This document shows, piece by piece, positions 25,751 to 33,286 of a stretch of DNA of 39,053 nucleotides. The notes beneath the pieces are model-generated. The model made no database searches and was not told the origin of the DNA. It saw nothing but the letters and a program-made list of their open reading frames with translations. The DNA comes from Gammaproteobacteria bacterium (GTDB taxonomy: Bacteria; Pseudomonadota; Gammaproteobacteria; Pseudomonadales; Halieaceae), in contig JAUIEP010000028.1 of NCBI GenBank assembly GCA_030428835.1, forward strand, positions 1-39,053. The letters run 5' to 3'. Both the position numbers and the translations under genes were made by a program. How positions within the stretch are numbered: the first letter of the stretch is position 1; the number at the start of each line of letters is the position of its first letter.

Positions 25751-27060
25751 CAGAGGTTCCCCACCGTGTCGTCGAGGAGGTGCGCGAACTTCTCGCGTGC
25801 CGCCGAGATCTTCGCCGGCAGCCACTCGTTGGGCCACAATCGATCGGCGGCGGGCACGTGGCGGCGCAGCACCTGTTTGGCGATGGTCACGCGGTGCACC
25901 TCGCTCGGCCCGTCCATCACACCCATCATGGGCACTGTGGACCACAGTCCCGCCAGCGGCGTCTCGTTGGAGCAGCCCAGCGCGCCGTGCACCTGTATCG
26001 CGCGGCGCACGATGTCGTGCAGGACCTCCGCGGCCTGCACCTTCACCGCAGAGATGTAGATGCGCGACTTGCGCGGGTCGCCCTTGTCGCACCACCAGGC
26101 CGCGTACAGCACCAGCAGGCGGAACTGCTCGAGCTGTATGAACGAGTCGGCGATGTAGTTCTGCACGCTCTGCTTGTCGGCCAGCACCGAACCCTGGGTC
26201 TCGCGGCTCAGCGCGCGTTCGCAGAGCATGTCCAGCGCCTTGCGGCAGTATGCGACGGTGCGCATCGCGTGGTGTATGCGGCCGCCGCCCAGGCGCTTCT
26301 GGGCCAGCTCGAAGGCCTTGCCCGGCTCACCGAGCACGGCGTCAGCCGGTACCCGCACCCTGTTGTAGCGCACCCAGCCGTGGGCGCCGGGTTCATCGAG
26401 GCTCTCGTACATGAGACCCACGTTGCGCAGGATCTCGATGCCCGGCGTGCTGCGCGGTACCAGGAACATGGTCGCGCCCTTGTGCACGGGCACGCTGTCG
26501 TCGGTGATGGCCATCACGATGAGGAACTCGGCGAAGTCGGCGTGCGACGAGAAGTACTTCTCGCCCTCGATCACCCACTCGTCGCCCTCGCGCCAGGCCT
26601 TGCACGTGAACTGGCCAGGGTCCGACCCGGCCTGTGGTTCGGTCATGGAGTAACAGGACACGATCTCGCCGTTGAGCAGCGGCTGCAGGTACCTGTCCTT
26701 TTGCTCCGGTGTGCCGTAGTGCGCGATGATCTCCGCGTTCCCCGTGTCCGGCGCCTGCGTGCCGAACACGCGCGATGCCCAGTTGGTGCGGCCGAGGATC
26801 TCGTTCATGAGTGCGAGTTTCACCTGGCCGTAGCCCTGCCCGCCGAGTTCGGGCGTGAGGTGACACGCCCACAGCCCGCGTTTGCGCACGGCTTCCTGCA
26901 GGGGCCTGATCAACTCGCAGGTGGTTTCGTTTTTCACGTCGAAGGGATCGGTGGGTTTGCGCCACACGAGCCCGATGGGTTCGATCTCCTCGCGTACGAA
27001 CGCGTCCATCCAGTCGAGCTGGGCCTGGAATTCGGTTTCGGTTTCAAAGTCCCAGGGCAT
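25750..27060 (-). CDS. Acyl-CoA dehydrogenase, ACAD10/11 (LvaC-like) branch
   Basis: 436 residues with AAGGAG nine bases before ATG. The FAD/CoA motifs are MTEPQAGSD (139-147) and EKYFSSHADFAEF. The C-terminal IQVHGALGCSNETPLAGLW holds a Glu (E366) at about the catalytic position of medium-chain dehydrogenases. A longer N-terminus and the LMYESLDEPGAHGW region fit the ACAD10/11 group. It overlaps the downstream APH-like kinase gene by one base. I expect it to take the phosphorylated 4-hydroxyacyl-CoA from the kinase and yield enoyl-CoA; simple alpha,beta-dehydrogenation is the alternative. It lies 96 bp after the 373-residue dehydrogenase gene and is likely in the same transcript. Confidence 0.92.
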   Translation of the reverse strand: MPWDFETETEFQAQLDWMDAFVREEIEPIGLVWRKPTDPFDVKNETTCELIRPLQEAVRKRGLWACHLTPELGGQGYGQVKLALMNEILGRTNWASRVFGTQAPDTGNAEIIAHYGTPEQKDRYLQPLLNGEIVSCYSMTEPQAGSDPGQFTCKAWREGDEWVIEGEKYFSSHADFAEFLIVMAITDDSVPVHKGATMFLVPRSTPGIEILRNVGLMYESLDEPGAHGWVRYNRVRVPADAVLGEPGKAFELAQKRLGGGRIHHAMRTVAYCRKALDMLCERALSRETQGSVLADKQSVQNYIADSFIQLEQFRLLVLYAAWWCDKGDPRKSRIYISAVKVQAAEVLHDIVRRAIQVHGALGCSNETPLAGLWSTVPMMGVMDGPSEVHRVTIAKQVLRRHVPAADRLWPNEWLPAKISAAREKFAHLLDDTVGNL

Positions 27061-27156
27061 AGTCAGTTACTCCTTTTTTGCACCACCGTCGCCCCTGCAT
27101 AGGCGGAGACGACGTTACGGCGGTCAACATACAGTCGCTTATAGTGGCCCGTCATA

Positions 27157-28278
27157 TTATCCCCCCAACCCCAACAACTGCCGCGACACCACGCTGCGCA
27201 TGATCTCCGACGTGCCGCCCCCGATCGTCTCCGTCAGGCTCTGCCGCCAGATCAGTTCGGGGCGGTTGCCGGTCACCAGCGCCTCGGGGCCACCGAGGTC
27301 GAGCACCGCGCGCGCGATGTCCTGGCAAACGGTAGTATGGATGATCTTGTTCATGGCGGCGTCCACCGTGGCGTTGCCCCCGGCGACCATAGTGGCGAGC
27401 ACCTTGCGGCCCAGCATCTCGGTTTCCAGCACGCGCGCGGCGAGGTCCGCCATGCGTTCGCGCACCATGGGGTCGTGGCCCAGGTCGTGGTCGTTGAGCC
27501 AAGCCACCAGGTCCTCCAGGTCGCGCCGCACGCGCCCGGGCGGGAACTGGATGTGGCGTTCGTCCGCCAGCGCCTCGCCGATGATCGACCATGCGCCGTT
27601 CTCGTCGCCGATGCGCTGCTCCACGCTCACGCGCACGCCGTCGAAGAACACCTCGTTCAACTGGTCGCCGTCGAGTGTCGGCAGCGGCGCAACGCGCACG
27701 CCGTTCGCCGCCTTGTCGCAGATAAACAGGCTGAGGCCGCGGCCGCGGCTGTCCTGCGTACCCGTGCGGGCGAGTACCCACAGGAAGTCCATGTCCTGGG
27801 CGTAGGACTGCCAGCACTTCTGGCCGTTGAGTTCATAACAGGTGCCGTCGTCCGACAGGGTCGCCTTCAGGCGCAATCCCGCGAGGTCGGAGCCCGCTTC
27901 CGGTTCGGAGTAGCACAGGGAGAAGTGGATGTCGCCGGTGCGGATGCGCTCCAGCCATGTCGCGCGCTGCGCGGCCGTGCCATAGCGTATGATCGACTTC
28001 GCCACGATGCCGGCCGCGAGGGGATTGCGCGCGGCGCGGGCGTAGGCCACCTCGTTCCACAGGATGTATTCGTGTACCGGCCCCTTGCCCAGTCCGCCGA
28101 ACTCCGTCGGCCAGGTGAGCGCGAGCCAGTTCTTCTGCGCCATCGCGCTGAACATCGACCGGACCTCAGGCCAGCGGTGGCCCTGGCAATAGAAGCCGTC
28201 GAGGTCCGCGTAGTCCGCGAGGAACTCGCGCACCTCGTCGCGAAACGCCAGTTCCTCGCTGTTGAAGCCGTAGTTCAA
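27157..28278 (-). CDS. Acyl-CoA dehydrogenase, large-subunit type (second pair)
   Basis: 373 residues from a TTG start with GGAG nine bases upstream. It has full N-terminal, middle and C-terminal domains, with YSEPEAGSD (123-131) and NGQKCWQSYA. The likely catalytic base is E240 in the ADERHIQFPPGR helix, the position used by isovaleryl-CoA dehydrogenase and by steroid-side-chain enzymes of the FadE29/ChsE2 kind. It ends GGGTSEIMRSVVSRQLLGLGG. It stands 23 bp after the short dehydrogenase gene (28302-29288), its probable partner in an alpha2beta2 heterotetramer. The substrate is unknown; polycyclic or branched acyl-CoA is inferred from the family. Confidence 0.92.
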   Translation of the reverse strand: MNYGFNSEELAFRDEVREFLADYADLDGFYCQGHRWPEVRSMFSAMAQKNWLALTWPTEFGGLGKGPVHEYILWNEVAYARAARNPLAAGIVAKSIIRYGTAAQRATWLERIRTGDIHFSLCYSEPEAGSDLAGLRLKATLSDDGTCYELNGQKCWQSYAQDMDFLWVLARTGTQDSRGRGLSLFICDKAANGVRVAPLPTLDGDQLNEVFFDGVRVSVEQRIGDENGAWSIIGEALADERHIQFPPGRVRRDLEDLVAWLNDHDLGHDPMVRERMADLAARVLETEMLGRKVLATMVAGGNATVDAAMNKIIHTTVCQDIARAVLDLGGPEALVTGNRPELIWRQSLTETIGGGTSEIMRSVVSRQLLGLGG

Positions 28279-28301
28279 TTGAGCGTCTCCGGGTGCTTCA
28301 T

Positions 28302-29288
28302 TTAATTACCGAGTCCCGCGTCCGCGAGCAGAATCGACTGCTCGCGGCTTCTTGCCGGCGCCTCGCTCGCCACCTGTCGTATCCGCCGGGTCAGGTGGAA
28401 GGCCGGCCCCTCGAGTGTCATGCCGATGCCGCCGTAGACCTGGTGGCACGCGTAAGCGGTGGCCAGTGCGCCGCGGCGCGCCGAGTTGATCGCGCCCGCC
28501 GCGAGCCGCCGCGCGGCTGCGATGGGGTCGGGTGACAGGTCGTCAGCGGCGCGCGCATCGAAGGCGGCGGCCGCCGCGTGCGCGAGCGTGTTCGCGGCGG
28601 CAACGGCGATGGCACAGTCCGCCAGCGGGTGCGATACCGCCTGGAACTCACCCAGTGTCTTGCCGAACTGTTTGCGTGTGGCGGCGTGTTCGCTGGTCTC
28701 GCGCACCAGTCGCGCGGCAATACCGGTGAGGTACGCGCTGCGCGCGATATCGCCGATGACGAGGCCGCGGGCGCTGTTCTTTAGAACGCCCGACGCGGTG
28801 AGTGCAGCGCGACCCCAGGCCTCGCCGCCGAGGGTGCGCACGGCCGCGGGGGCTGACGCCGGCTCCGCGTGATGTATACCGTCGTCGCCGGCGATGAGGA
28901 ATACACCGGCGACGGTGCCGTAGGGCAGCAGGGTGTCGCCCGCGCCGCTCAGGCTGACCAGGGCGTCGCCCGCCATGACCTGCTCTCGCGTCACGCCGGT
29001 CAGGACCTGCAGGGCGGCATAGGTGGCGGCGACCGGTCCCGGGAAGGCGTACTCCCCGAGCGTTGCGCAGATGGCCTGCAGCTCGAGCGCGCCGCCCGCG
29101 TCCTCGTAGCCGGGTGCCGCGGGCGCGAATATGCCCATCGCGGCGAGAGCGCGCCACAACTCGAGGGGAAAGTCGCCCTCGGTGTCGCGCGCCGCGCGCT
29201 CTACAGCGTGCGTCTCGCAGAAGCGCGCGACCGCCCCCGCAACTGCCTGCTGCTCCTCCGAGGTCGCGAAATCCAGGGAACCGGTCAC
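28302..29288 (-). CDS. Acyl-CoA dehydrogenase, short-subunit type (second pair)
   Basis: 328 residues from GTG 29288; its GTGA overlaps the upstream stop by four bases, which fixes the start. The middle domain is reduced: there is no SEPEAGSD motif. The C-terminal FAD-binding helices are kept (RKQFGKTLGEFQAVSH, 205-220). At the place where the large subunits have the catalytic ER, this protein reads IARSAYLTG, so it should not be active alone. These are the traits of the non-catalytic partner in heteromeric dehydrogenases such as FadE28/ChsE1. It is placed between the other short gene and the 373-residue large gene. Confidence 0.9.
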   Translation of the reverse strand: MTGSLDFATSEEQQAVAGAVARFCETHAVERAARDTEGDFPLELWRALAAMGIFAPAAPGYEDAGGALELQAICATLGEYAFPGPVAATYAALQVLTGVTREQVMAGDALVSLSGAGDTLLPYGTVAGVFLIAGDDGIHHAEPASAPAAVRTLGGEAWGRAALTASGVLKNSARGLVIGDIARSAYLTGIAARLVRETSEHAATRKQFGKTLGEFQAVSHPLADCAIAVAAANTLAHAAAAAFDARAADDLSPDPIAAARRLAAGAINSARRGALATAYACHQVYGGIGMTLEGPAFHLTRRIRQVASEAPARSREQSILLADAGLGN

Positions 29289-30250
29289 GCCGCGCCCCAG
29301 CGCGCCTCGACCAGGGCGCGCCGCGCGGCGCCGACCCCGCCGAGTTCCTGGCGCAGGGCGAGCAGGCGCATGCTCCACACGTGCAGGTCGAATTCGCAGG
29401 TAAAACCGATCGCGCCGGACAACTGGTGCGTCTCGGTGAACAGGGTGTCCGCCGCCTGCAGCGCGTACGCCGCCGCCGCGGCGACCGCCTCGGGCTGTGC
29501 ATTGTGAAACGCCGCCTCGCGCGTGAGCCAGCGGCTGGCCTCGACCTCGATGGCGCACAGTGACAGGCGGTGCTGGACAGCCTGGAACGAGCCGATGGTG
29601 CGACCGAACTGCCTGCGCTGGCGCAGGTACTCCACCGTGTGGCCGAGCGCGGCATCCATGGTGCCGACGGCCTCGACCGCGAGGCCCAGGCGCCACCAGT
29701 TGCGCAGGGTGTCGGCCGCGCCGGCACCCAACGCCTGGCCCTCCCTGTCCGGCTCGACGGACGCACCCTCCGAGAGCCTGCCCATGGGGTAGCCGAAACT
29801 CGTGCGCACCGGCTCAAAAGTGCCCGGGGCCGGTGACACGAGATAGGCGTCGCCATCATCCAGCACGAGCAGTGACCGGGCGTGCGCGGCGAACCGCACG
29901 GGAGTGGGTTGGGTGAGTTCACCCACCGTGCAGATCGCGACCGGGCCCTCGATGGTGCGTTCGCACAGCGCGGGCGCGACCAGCATCTGCGCCGCCGCCG
30001 CGACCACGCCGCCGCTGCGCGCGATCGCCTCGACGGTGAGCGCCGCCTCCAGTCCTGCGAGCGTGTCGTCGCGCGCAAGGTCCCGGGCGATCTGGTTGAA
30101 GCCCGCCGCCTCCAGCGCCGCATGCAGATCGTGGTCGTAGTCCCCCGCGCGGTTCAGGGCGACAGCGCGCGCCGGTCCCGCGTGTTGCGCCAGCAGGCGC
30201 TCCACGGACTCCAGCACGGCCTGCTGGTCTTCGTTGAGGTCAAAGTCCAC
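29285..30250 (-). CDS. Acyl-CoA dehydrogenase, short-subunit type (first pair)
   Basis: 321 residues from a GTG start nine bases after the stop of the 381-residue dehydrogenase gene; the RBS lies within that gene's end. Again the middle domain is shortened, with no SEPEAGSD. The C-terminal part keeps YLRQRRQFGRTIGSFQAVQH (209-228) for FAD contact. The expected catalytic region reads NWWRLGLAVEAVG, with no ER pair. It is probably the structural partner of the large subunit just upstream. It shares this plan with the next gene, but the two short proteins are quite different in sequence, so this is not a recent duplication. Confidence 0.9.
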   Translation of the reverse strand: MDFDLNEDQQAVLESVERLLAQHAGPARAVALNRAGDYDHDLHAALEAAGFNQIARDLARDDTLAGLEAALTVEAIARSGGVVAAAAQMLVAPALCERTIEGPVAICTVGELTQPTPVRFAAHARSLLVLDDGDAYLVSPAPGTFEPVRTSFGYPMGRLSEGASVEPDREGQALGAGAADTLRNWWRLGLAVEAVGTMDAALGHTVEYLRQRRQFGRTIGSFQAVQHRLSLCAIEVEASRWLTREAAFHNAQPEAVAAAAAYALQAADTLFTETHQLSGAIGFTCEFDLHVWSMRLLALRQELGGVGAARRALVEARWGAA

Positions 30251-30259
30251 GGTGCGTTC

Positions 30260-31405
30260 CTACTCCCGCGGCAGCTTGAGGAAGCGGGCGGCGATCAGGT
30301 TGAGCTGCACCTCGGTGGCGCCCACCGCGACGCCGGCGGTCATGGCCAGGCGGAAGTTGTTGTCGGCGTAGGAGGCGTACTCGCGCGACTCCGGCCCGAA
30401 GATCTCGAGCGCGAGCCGCCCGATGGCGTTGTCGCAGGTGGTGGACAGCACGCGGGCCAGTTGCGTGTCGGCGGTGGGCGGCTGGTCCTTGGCGCGCAGG
30501 TCGATGACTTTATACACGAGCACCCGCGCGGCCTCGCACAGTGCGCGGGCCTCGCCGAGCCTGTCCACGACGATGGGGTCGTCCAGCATGCCGCGCTCGG
30601 CCGCGACTTCCGCGAGCCGGTCGAGGGTCACCGCCGCCCGGGCATAGCGCGCGGCGCCGATGCGCTCGAACTGCAGCGCGTAGTTCACCACGCCCCAGCC
30701 ATTGTTCTCCTCGCCGAGGAGAACGGAGGCGGGCACCGTGACGTCGGTGAAAAACACCTCGTGGAAATAGCGCTCGCCGACGACCGAGGGAATCTCGCGC
30801 ACCTCTATGCCGGGCGTGTCCATGGGCACCAGTAGCACGGAGATGCCCTGTTGGCGGCTGCTCGACGGGTCGGTGCGCACCAGCAGGAAAATGTAGTCGG
30901 CGTGGTTGCAGTAGGAAGTCCAGATCTTGGAGCCGTTGATGACGTAGTTGTCGCCGATACGTTCGGCGCGGGTGCGCAACGCGGCGAGGTCCGAACCCGC
31001 CTCGGGCTCGGAGAAACCCTGGCACCACAACACGTCGCCGGCCGAGATCTTCGGCAGGTGCAACTGTTTCTGCGCCTGCGTGCCGTAATGCATGATCGCG
31101 GGGCCTATCCAGTTGACGTTCATGTACTGCGAGCCGCGCGGCTCGCCGATGGCCCACATCTCCTCGCCGACGATGGAGTGGCGCCAGGGTTCGCAGTCCC
31201 GGCCGCCGTATTCGCCCGGCCAGTGCTGGGTCAGCCACCCCTTCTCGGCCATGCGGCCGCAGAACTGCCGGCTGAACGCGGCCTGCGAGTCGCCGCCCGG
31301 GCCGTGTTGGGATATCTCCTCCCAGTTGTCGGGCAGTTCCTCGTCGAGGAACTCGCGAATCTCCCTGCGGTGCTCGATATCCTCGGGTGACCAGTTGAAT
31401 TCCAA
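30260..31405 (-). CDS. Acyl-CoA dehydrogenase, large-subunit type (first pair)
   Basis: 381 residues from a TTG start with GGGAG eight bases upstream. FSEPEAGSD (131-139) and NGSKIWTSYCNHADY are the FAD/CoA signatures. The catalytic Glu is probably E247 in the helix NYALQFERIGAARY. The C-terminus is NFRLAMTAGVAVGATEVQLNLIA, as in steroid- and hopanoid-type FadE proteins. It is the first gene of a long minus-strand run (large, short, short, large, then the ACAD10/11-like enzyme and the kinase), with 9-bp spacing to its partner. The divergent region of 247 bp before it is shared with the DUF35-thiolase-ligase run, so both are probably co-regulated. Confidence 0.93.
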   Translation of the reverse strand: MEFNWSPEDIEHRREIREFLDEELPDNWEEISQHGPGGDSQAAFSRQFCGRMAEKGWLTQHWPGEYGGRDCEPWRHSIVGEEMWAIGEPRGSQYMNVNWIGPAIMHYGTQAQKQLHLPKISAGDVLWCQGFSEPEAGSDLAALRTRAERIGDNYVINGSKIWTSYCNHADYIFLLVRTDPSSSRQQGISVLLVPMDTPGIEVREIPSVVGERYFHEVFFTDVTVPASVLLGEENNGWGVVNYALQFERIGAARYARAAVTLDRLAEVAAERGMLDDPIVVDRLGEARALCEAARVLVYKVIDLRAKDQPPTADTQLARVLSTTCDNAIGRLALEIFGPESREYASYADNNFRLAMTAGVAVGATEVQLNLIAARFLKLPRE

Positions 31406-31484
31406 CGCCGCTCTCCCGCGCCCTTAAATACAGCGAAAAAATCAGAATGGCAGAATCAATTTCAGTTAACAAGCCAGCTGTCTG

Positions 31485-31507
31485 AAAAAAACCCGGCTCC
31501 CGGTTTG
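31485..31507 (-). terminator. Terminator-like hairpin in the leader of the minus-strand run
   Basis: On the minus strand a 7-bp stem with one bulged base (arms AAACCGG and CCGGGTTT, loop GAG) runs into seven T residues at 31491-31485. It is 80-100 bp upstream of the first dehydrogenase start, with no minus-strand gene before it to terminate. It could be a leader attenuator or chance. The rest of the 247-bp divergent region shows no clear operator. Confidence 0.3.
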
Positions 31508-31652
31508 TGGCTGCCGCGCGGCCTCGCAGGGTCGAAATCATAGAGCCGAAAGTGTTACTGTGACGCTCGCCGCCGGCGCGGTGTGGACCGGTCAAGCCGG
31601 GTGGAATAACCGGCTCGATAACTGGCCGAATAATAAGCGACAAGGAGTAGGC

Positions 31653-32087
31653 GTGAGTAAGCAGTTCAAGCGGCCGCTGCCGCAACTGACGGATCGCAAC
31701 CGGTTCTTCTGGACCGCCGGCGAGGAGGGCACATTGCGTTTCCTGCGCTGCAGCGACTGCGCCAACCTGATACACCCGCCCGTACCTGTGTGCGACAAGT
31801 GCCTGTCGCGGCAACAGGAAGTAGCGGATGTGTCGGGCCGCGCGACGCTGGTCGCGGTCACGGTCAACGAGCAGATGTGGATGCCGATGATCGAGCCGCC
31901 GTACGTCATCGGCATCGTGGAAATCGAGGAGCAACCCGATGTGCGCCTCACCACCAACATCGTTCAGTGCGCGCACGAGGATCTCGCGATCGGCATGGCC
32001 CTTGAGGTCGCGTTCGAGCACTACGAGGACGTCTACCTGCCCGTGTTCCGCCCGGCGGACCCGGCGCTGCGCACGGAGGCGGGGTAA
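31653..32087 (+). CDS. DUF35 Zn-ribbon/OB-fold acyl-CoA-associated protein (ChsH2-like)
   Basis: 144 residues. The GTG start is decided by AAGGAG five bases upstream. A rubredoxin-like Zn-ribbon with C33-x2-C36 and C47-x2-C50 is followed by an OB-fold (ATLVAVTVNEQMW...VIGIVEIEE). This is the classic DUF35 layout. Such proteins pair with thiolase-fold partners: DUF35 with acetoacetyl-CoA thiolases, and ChsH2's DUF35 domain with the Ltp2 retro-aldolase of steroid side-chain degradation. Here the next gene, 4 bp on, is just such a partner. The protein probably shapes or channels the acyl-CoA site and is not itself catalytic. Confidence 0.92.
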   Translation: MSKQFKRPLPQLTDRNRFFWTAGEEGTLRFLRCSDCANLIHPPVPVCDKCLSRQQEVADVSGRATLVAVTVNEQMWMPMIEPPYVIGIVEIEEQPDVRLTTNIVQCAHEDLAIGMALEVAFEHYEDVYLPVFRPADPALRTEAG

Positions 32088-32091
32088 CAGC

Positions 32092-33282
32092 ATGGAAAAA
32101 TTCGAAGACAAGTCCGCGGTCACCGGACTGGGGATGTCGGATATCGGCCGCCGCCTGATGCGGGATCCGCTGGGCCTGACCCTCGACGCCTGCCTGGACG
32201 CGATCGAGGACGCGGGCCTGACGCGGGCGGACATCGACGGCGTGAGCACCTACCCGGGCGTGGTCGGCGGCGCGCCGGGCATCAGCGGCGCCTCCGCGTG
32301 GGACGTCTGCGACGCGCTGCGGCTGGACGTCAACTGGTTCAACAGCGGGCTGGAGCAGTCCGGCCAACTCGGTTCGGTAGTCAACGCGATGCTGGCGGTG
32401 GCGACCGGCCTGTGCCGCCACGTGCTGTGTTTCCGCACGGTGTGGGAGGCGACCTACACCGAGCTGCAGCGTTCGGGACAGATTCGCTACTCGGGCGGCG
32501 CCGGCCGCCTGAGCGGCGGCATGGAGTGGCGCATTCCCTACGGCGCCGCGTCGGCGTCGAACTGGATCGCGATGTACTGCAGCCACTACATGCACCGCTA
32601 CGGACTGACGAAGGAGCAACTCGGGCAGATTGCCCTCAACGGCCGTCGCAATGCCGCGCTGACGCCGTACGCCATCTACAAAGACCCGATGACCATGGAC
32701 GATTACCTGAACGCGCGCGTCATCTCGACTCCTTTCGGTTTGTACGATTGCGACGTGCCCTGCGACGCCTCGGTGGCGTTCGTGATCTCCCACGTCGATG
32801 CCGTGAAGGACAGCCGCCGCGGGCGCGGTATCGGTTTCGAGGCGGTGGGCACCGCGAATACCGAGCGCGTGTCCTGGGACCAGGGCGACCTGCGCTACCT
32901 GCCGGGCGTGAAGGGTGCCGCGGACATGCTGTGGTCGCGCACCGACCTCAGGCACAAGGACATCGACACGGCGCAGTTGTACGACGGCTTCAGTTTCAAT
33001 GCCCTGTGCTGGCTTGAACGCCTGGGCTTCTGCGGCGAGGGCGAGGTGGGCGCGTTTCTCGAGGGCGGTACGCGCATCGCCCGCGACGGAGAGCTGCCGC
33101 TCAATACCAACGGCGGCCAGCTCTCGGCGGGGCGGATGCACGGTTACGGCTTCCTGCACGAGGCCTGCGTGCAGTTGCTGGGCGAGGGCGGCGAGCGCCA
33201 GTTGCCGAATGAGCCGCGGACCGCCGTGTGCAGCGCGGGCGGCGGCGTGCCCGGCGGCGTCCTGCTGGTCAAGGCCCTGTAA
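32092..33282 (+). CDS. Thiolase-fold lipid-transfer/retro-aldolase (Ltp2-like), lacks nucleophile Cys
   Basis: 396 residues, ATG 4 bp after the DUF35 gene; GGAGG lies within that gene's end. Two thiolase halves are visible, starting SAVTGLGMSDIG and ending AVCSAGGGVPGGVLLVKAL. Where a true thiolase has its nucleophilic Cys, the sequence reads NSGLEQSGQLG, with no Cys. Kept elements are LYDGFSFNALCWLE (Y297, D298) and GRMHGYGF (H350). This matches the Ltp2-type group, which uses Tyr/His chemistry for C-C retro-aldol cleavage of a beta-hydroxyacyl-CoA, in complex with a DUF35 protein. The assignment is by family; non-catalytic lipid transfer is the alternative. Confidence 0.9.
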   Translation: MEKFEDKSAVTGLGMSDIGRRLMRDPLGLTLDACLDAIEDAGLTRADIDGVSTYPGVVGGAPGISGASAWDVCDALRLDVNWFNSGLEQSGQLGSVVNAMLAVATGLCRHVLCFRTVWEATYTELQRSGQIRYSGGAGRLSGGMEWRIPYGAASASNWIAMYCSHYMHRYGLTKEQLGQIALNGRRNAALTPYAIYKDPMTMDDYLNARVISTPFGLYDCDVPCDASVAFVISHVDAVKDSRRGRGIGFEAVGTANTERVSWDQGDLRYLPGVKGAADMLWSRTDLRHKDIDTAQLYDGFSFNALCWLERLGFCGEGEVGAFLEGGTRIARDGELPLNTNGGQLSAGRMHGYGFLHEACVQLLGEGGERQLPNEPRTAVCSAGGGVPGGVLLVKAL

Positions 33283-33286
33283 GCGC

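Noticed and set aside
24608-26059. Plus-strand frame of 483 codons antisense to the kinase and dehydrogenase genes
   Set aside because: It starts inside the folded repeat and crosses two well-supported minus-strand genes; a shadow.
32092-33282. C380 of the thiolase-fold protein as a catalytic nucleophile
   Set aside because: It sits in the C-terminal AVCSAGGG segment, the place of the second (proton-transfer) Cys of thiolases, not the acyl-accepting one; the first position has no Cys.
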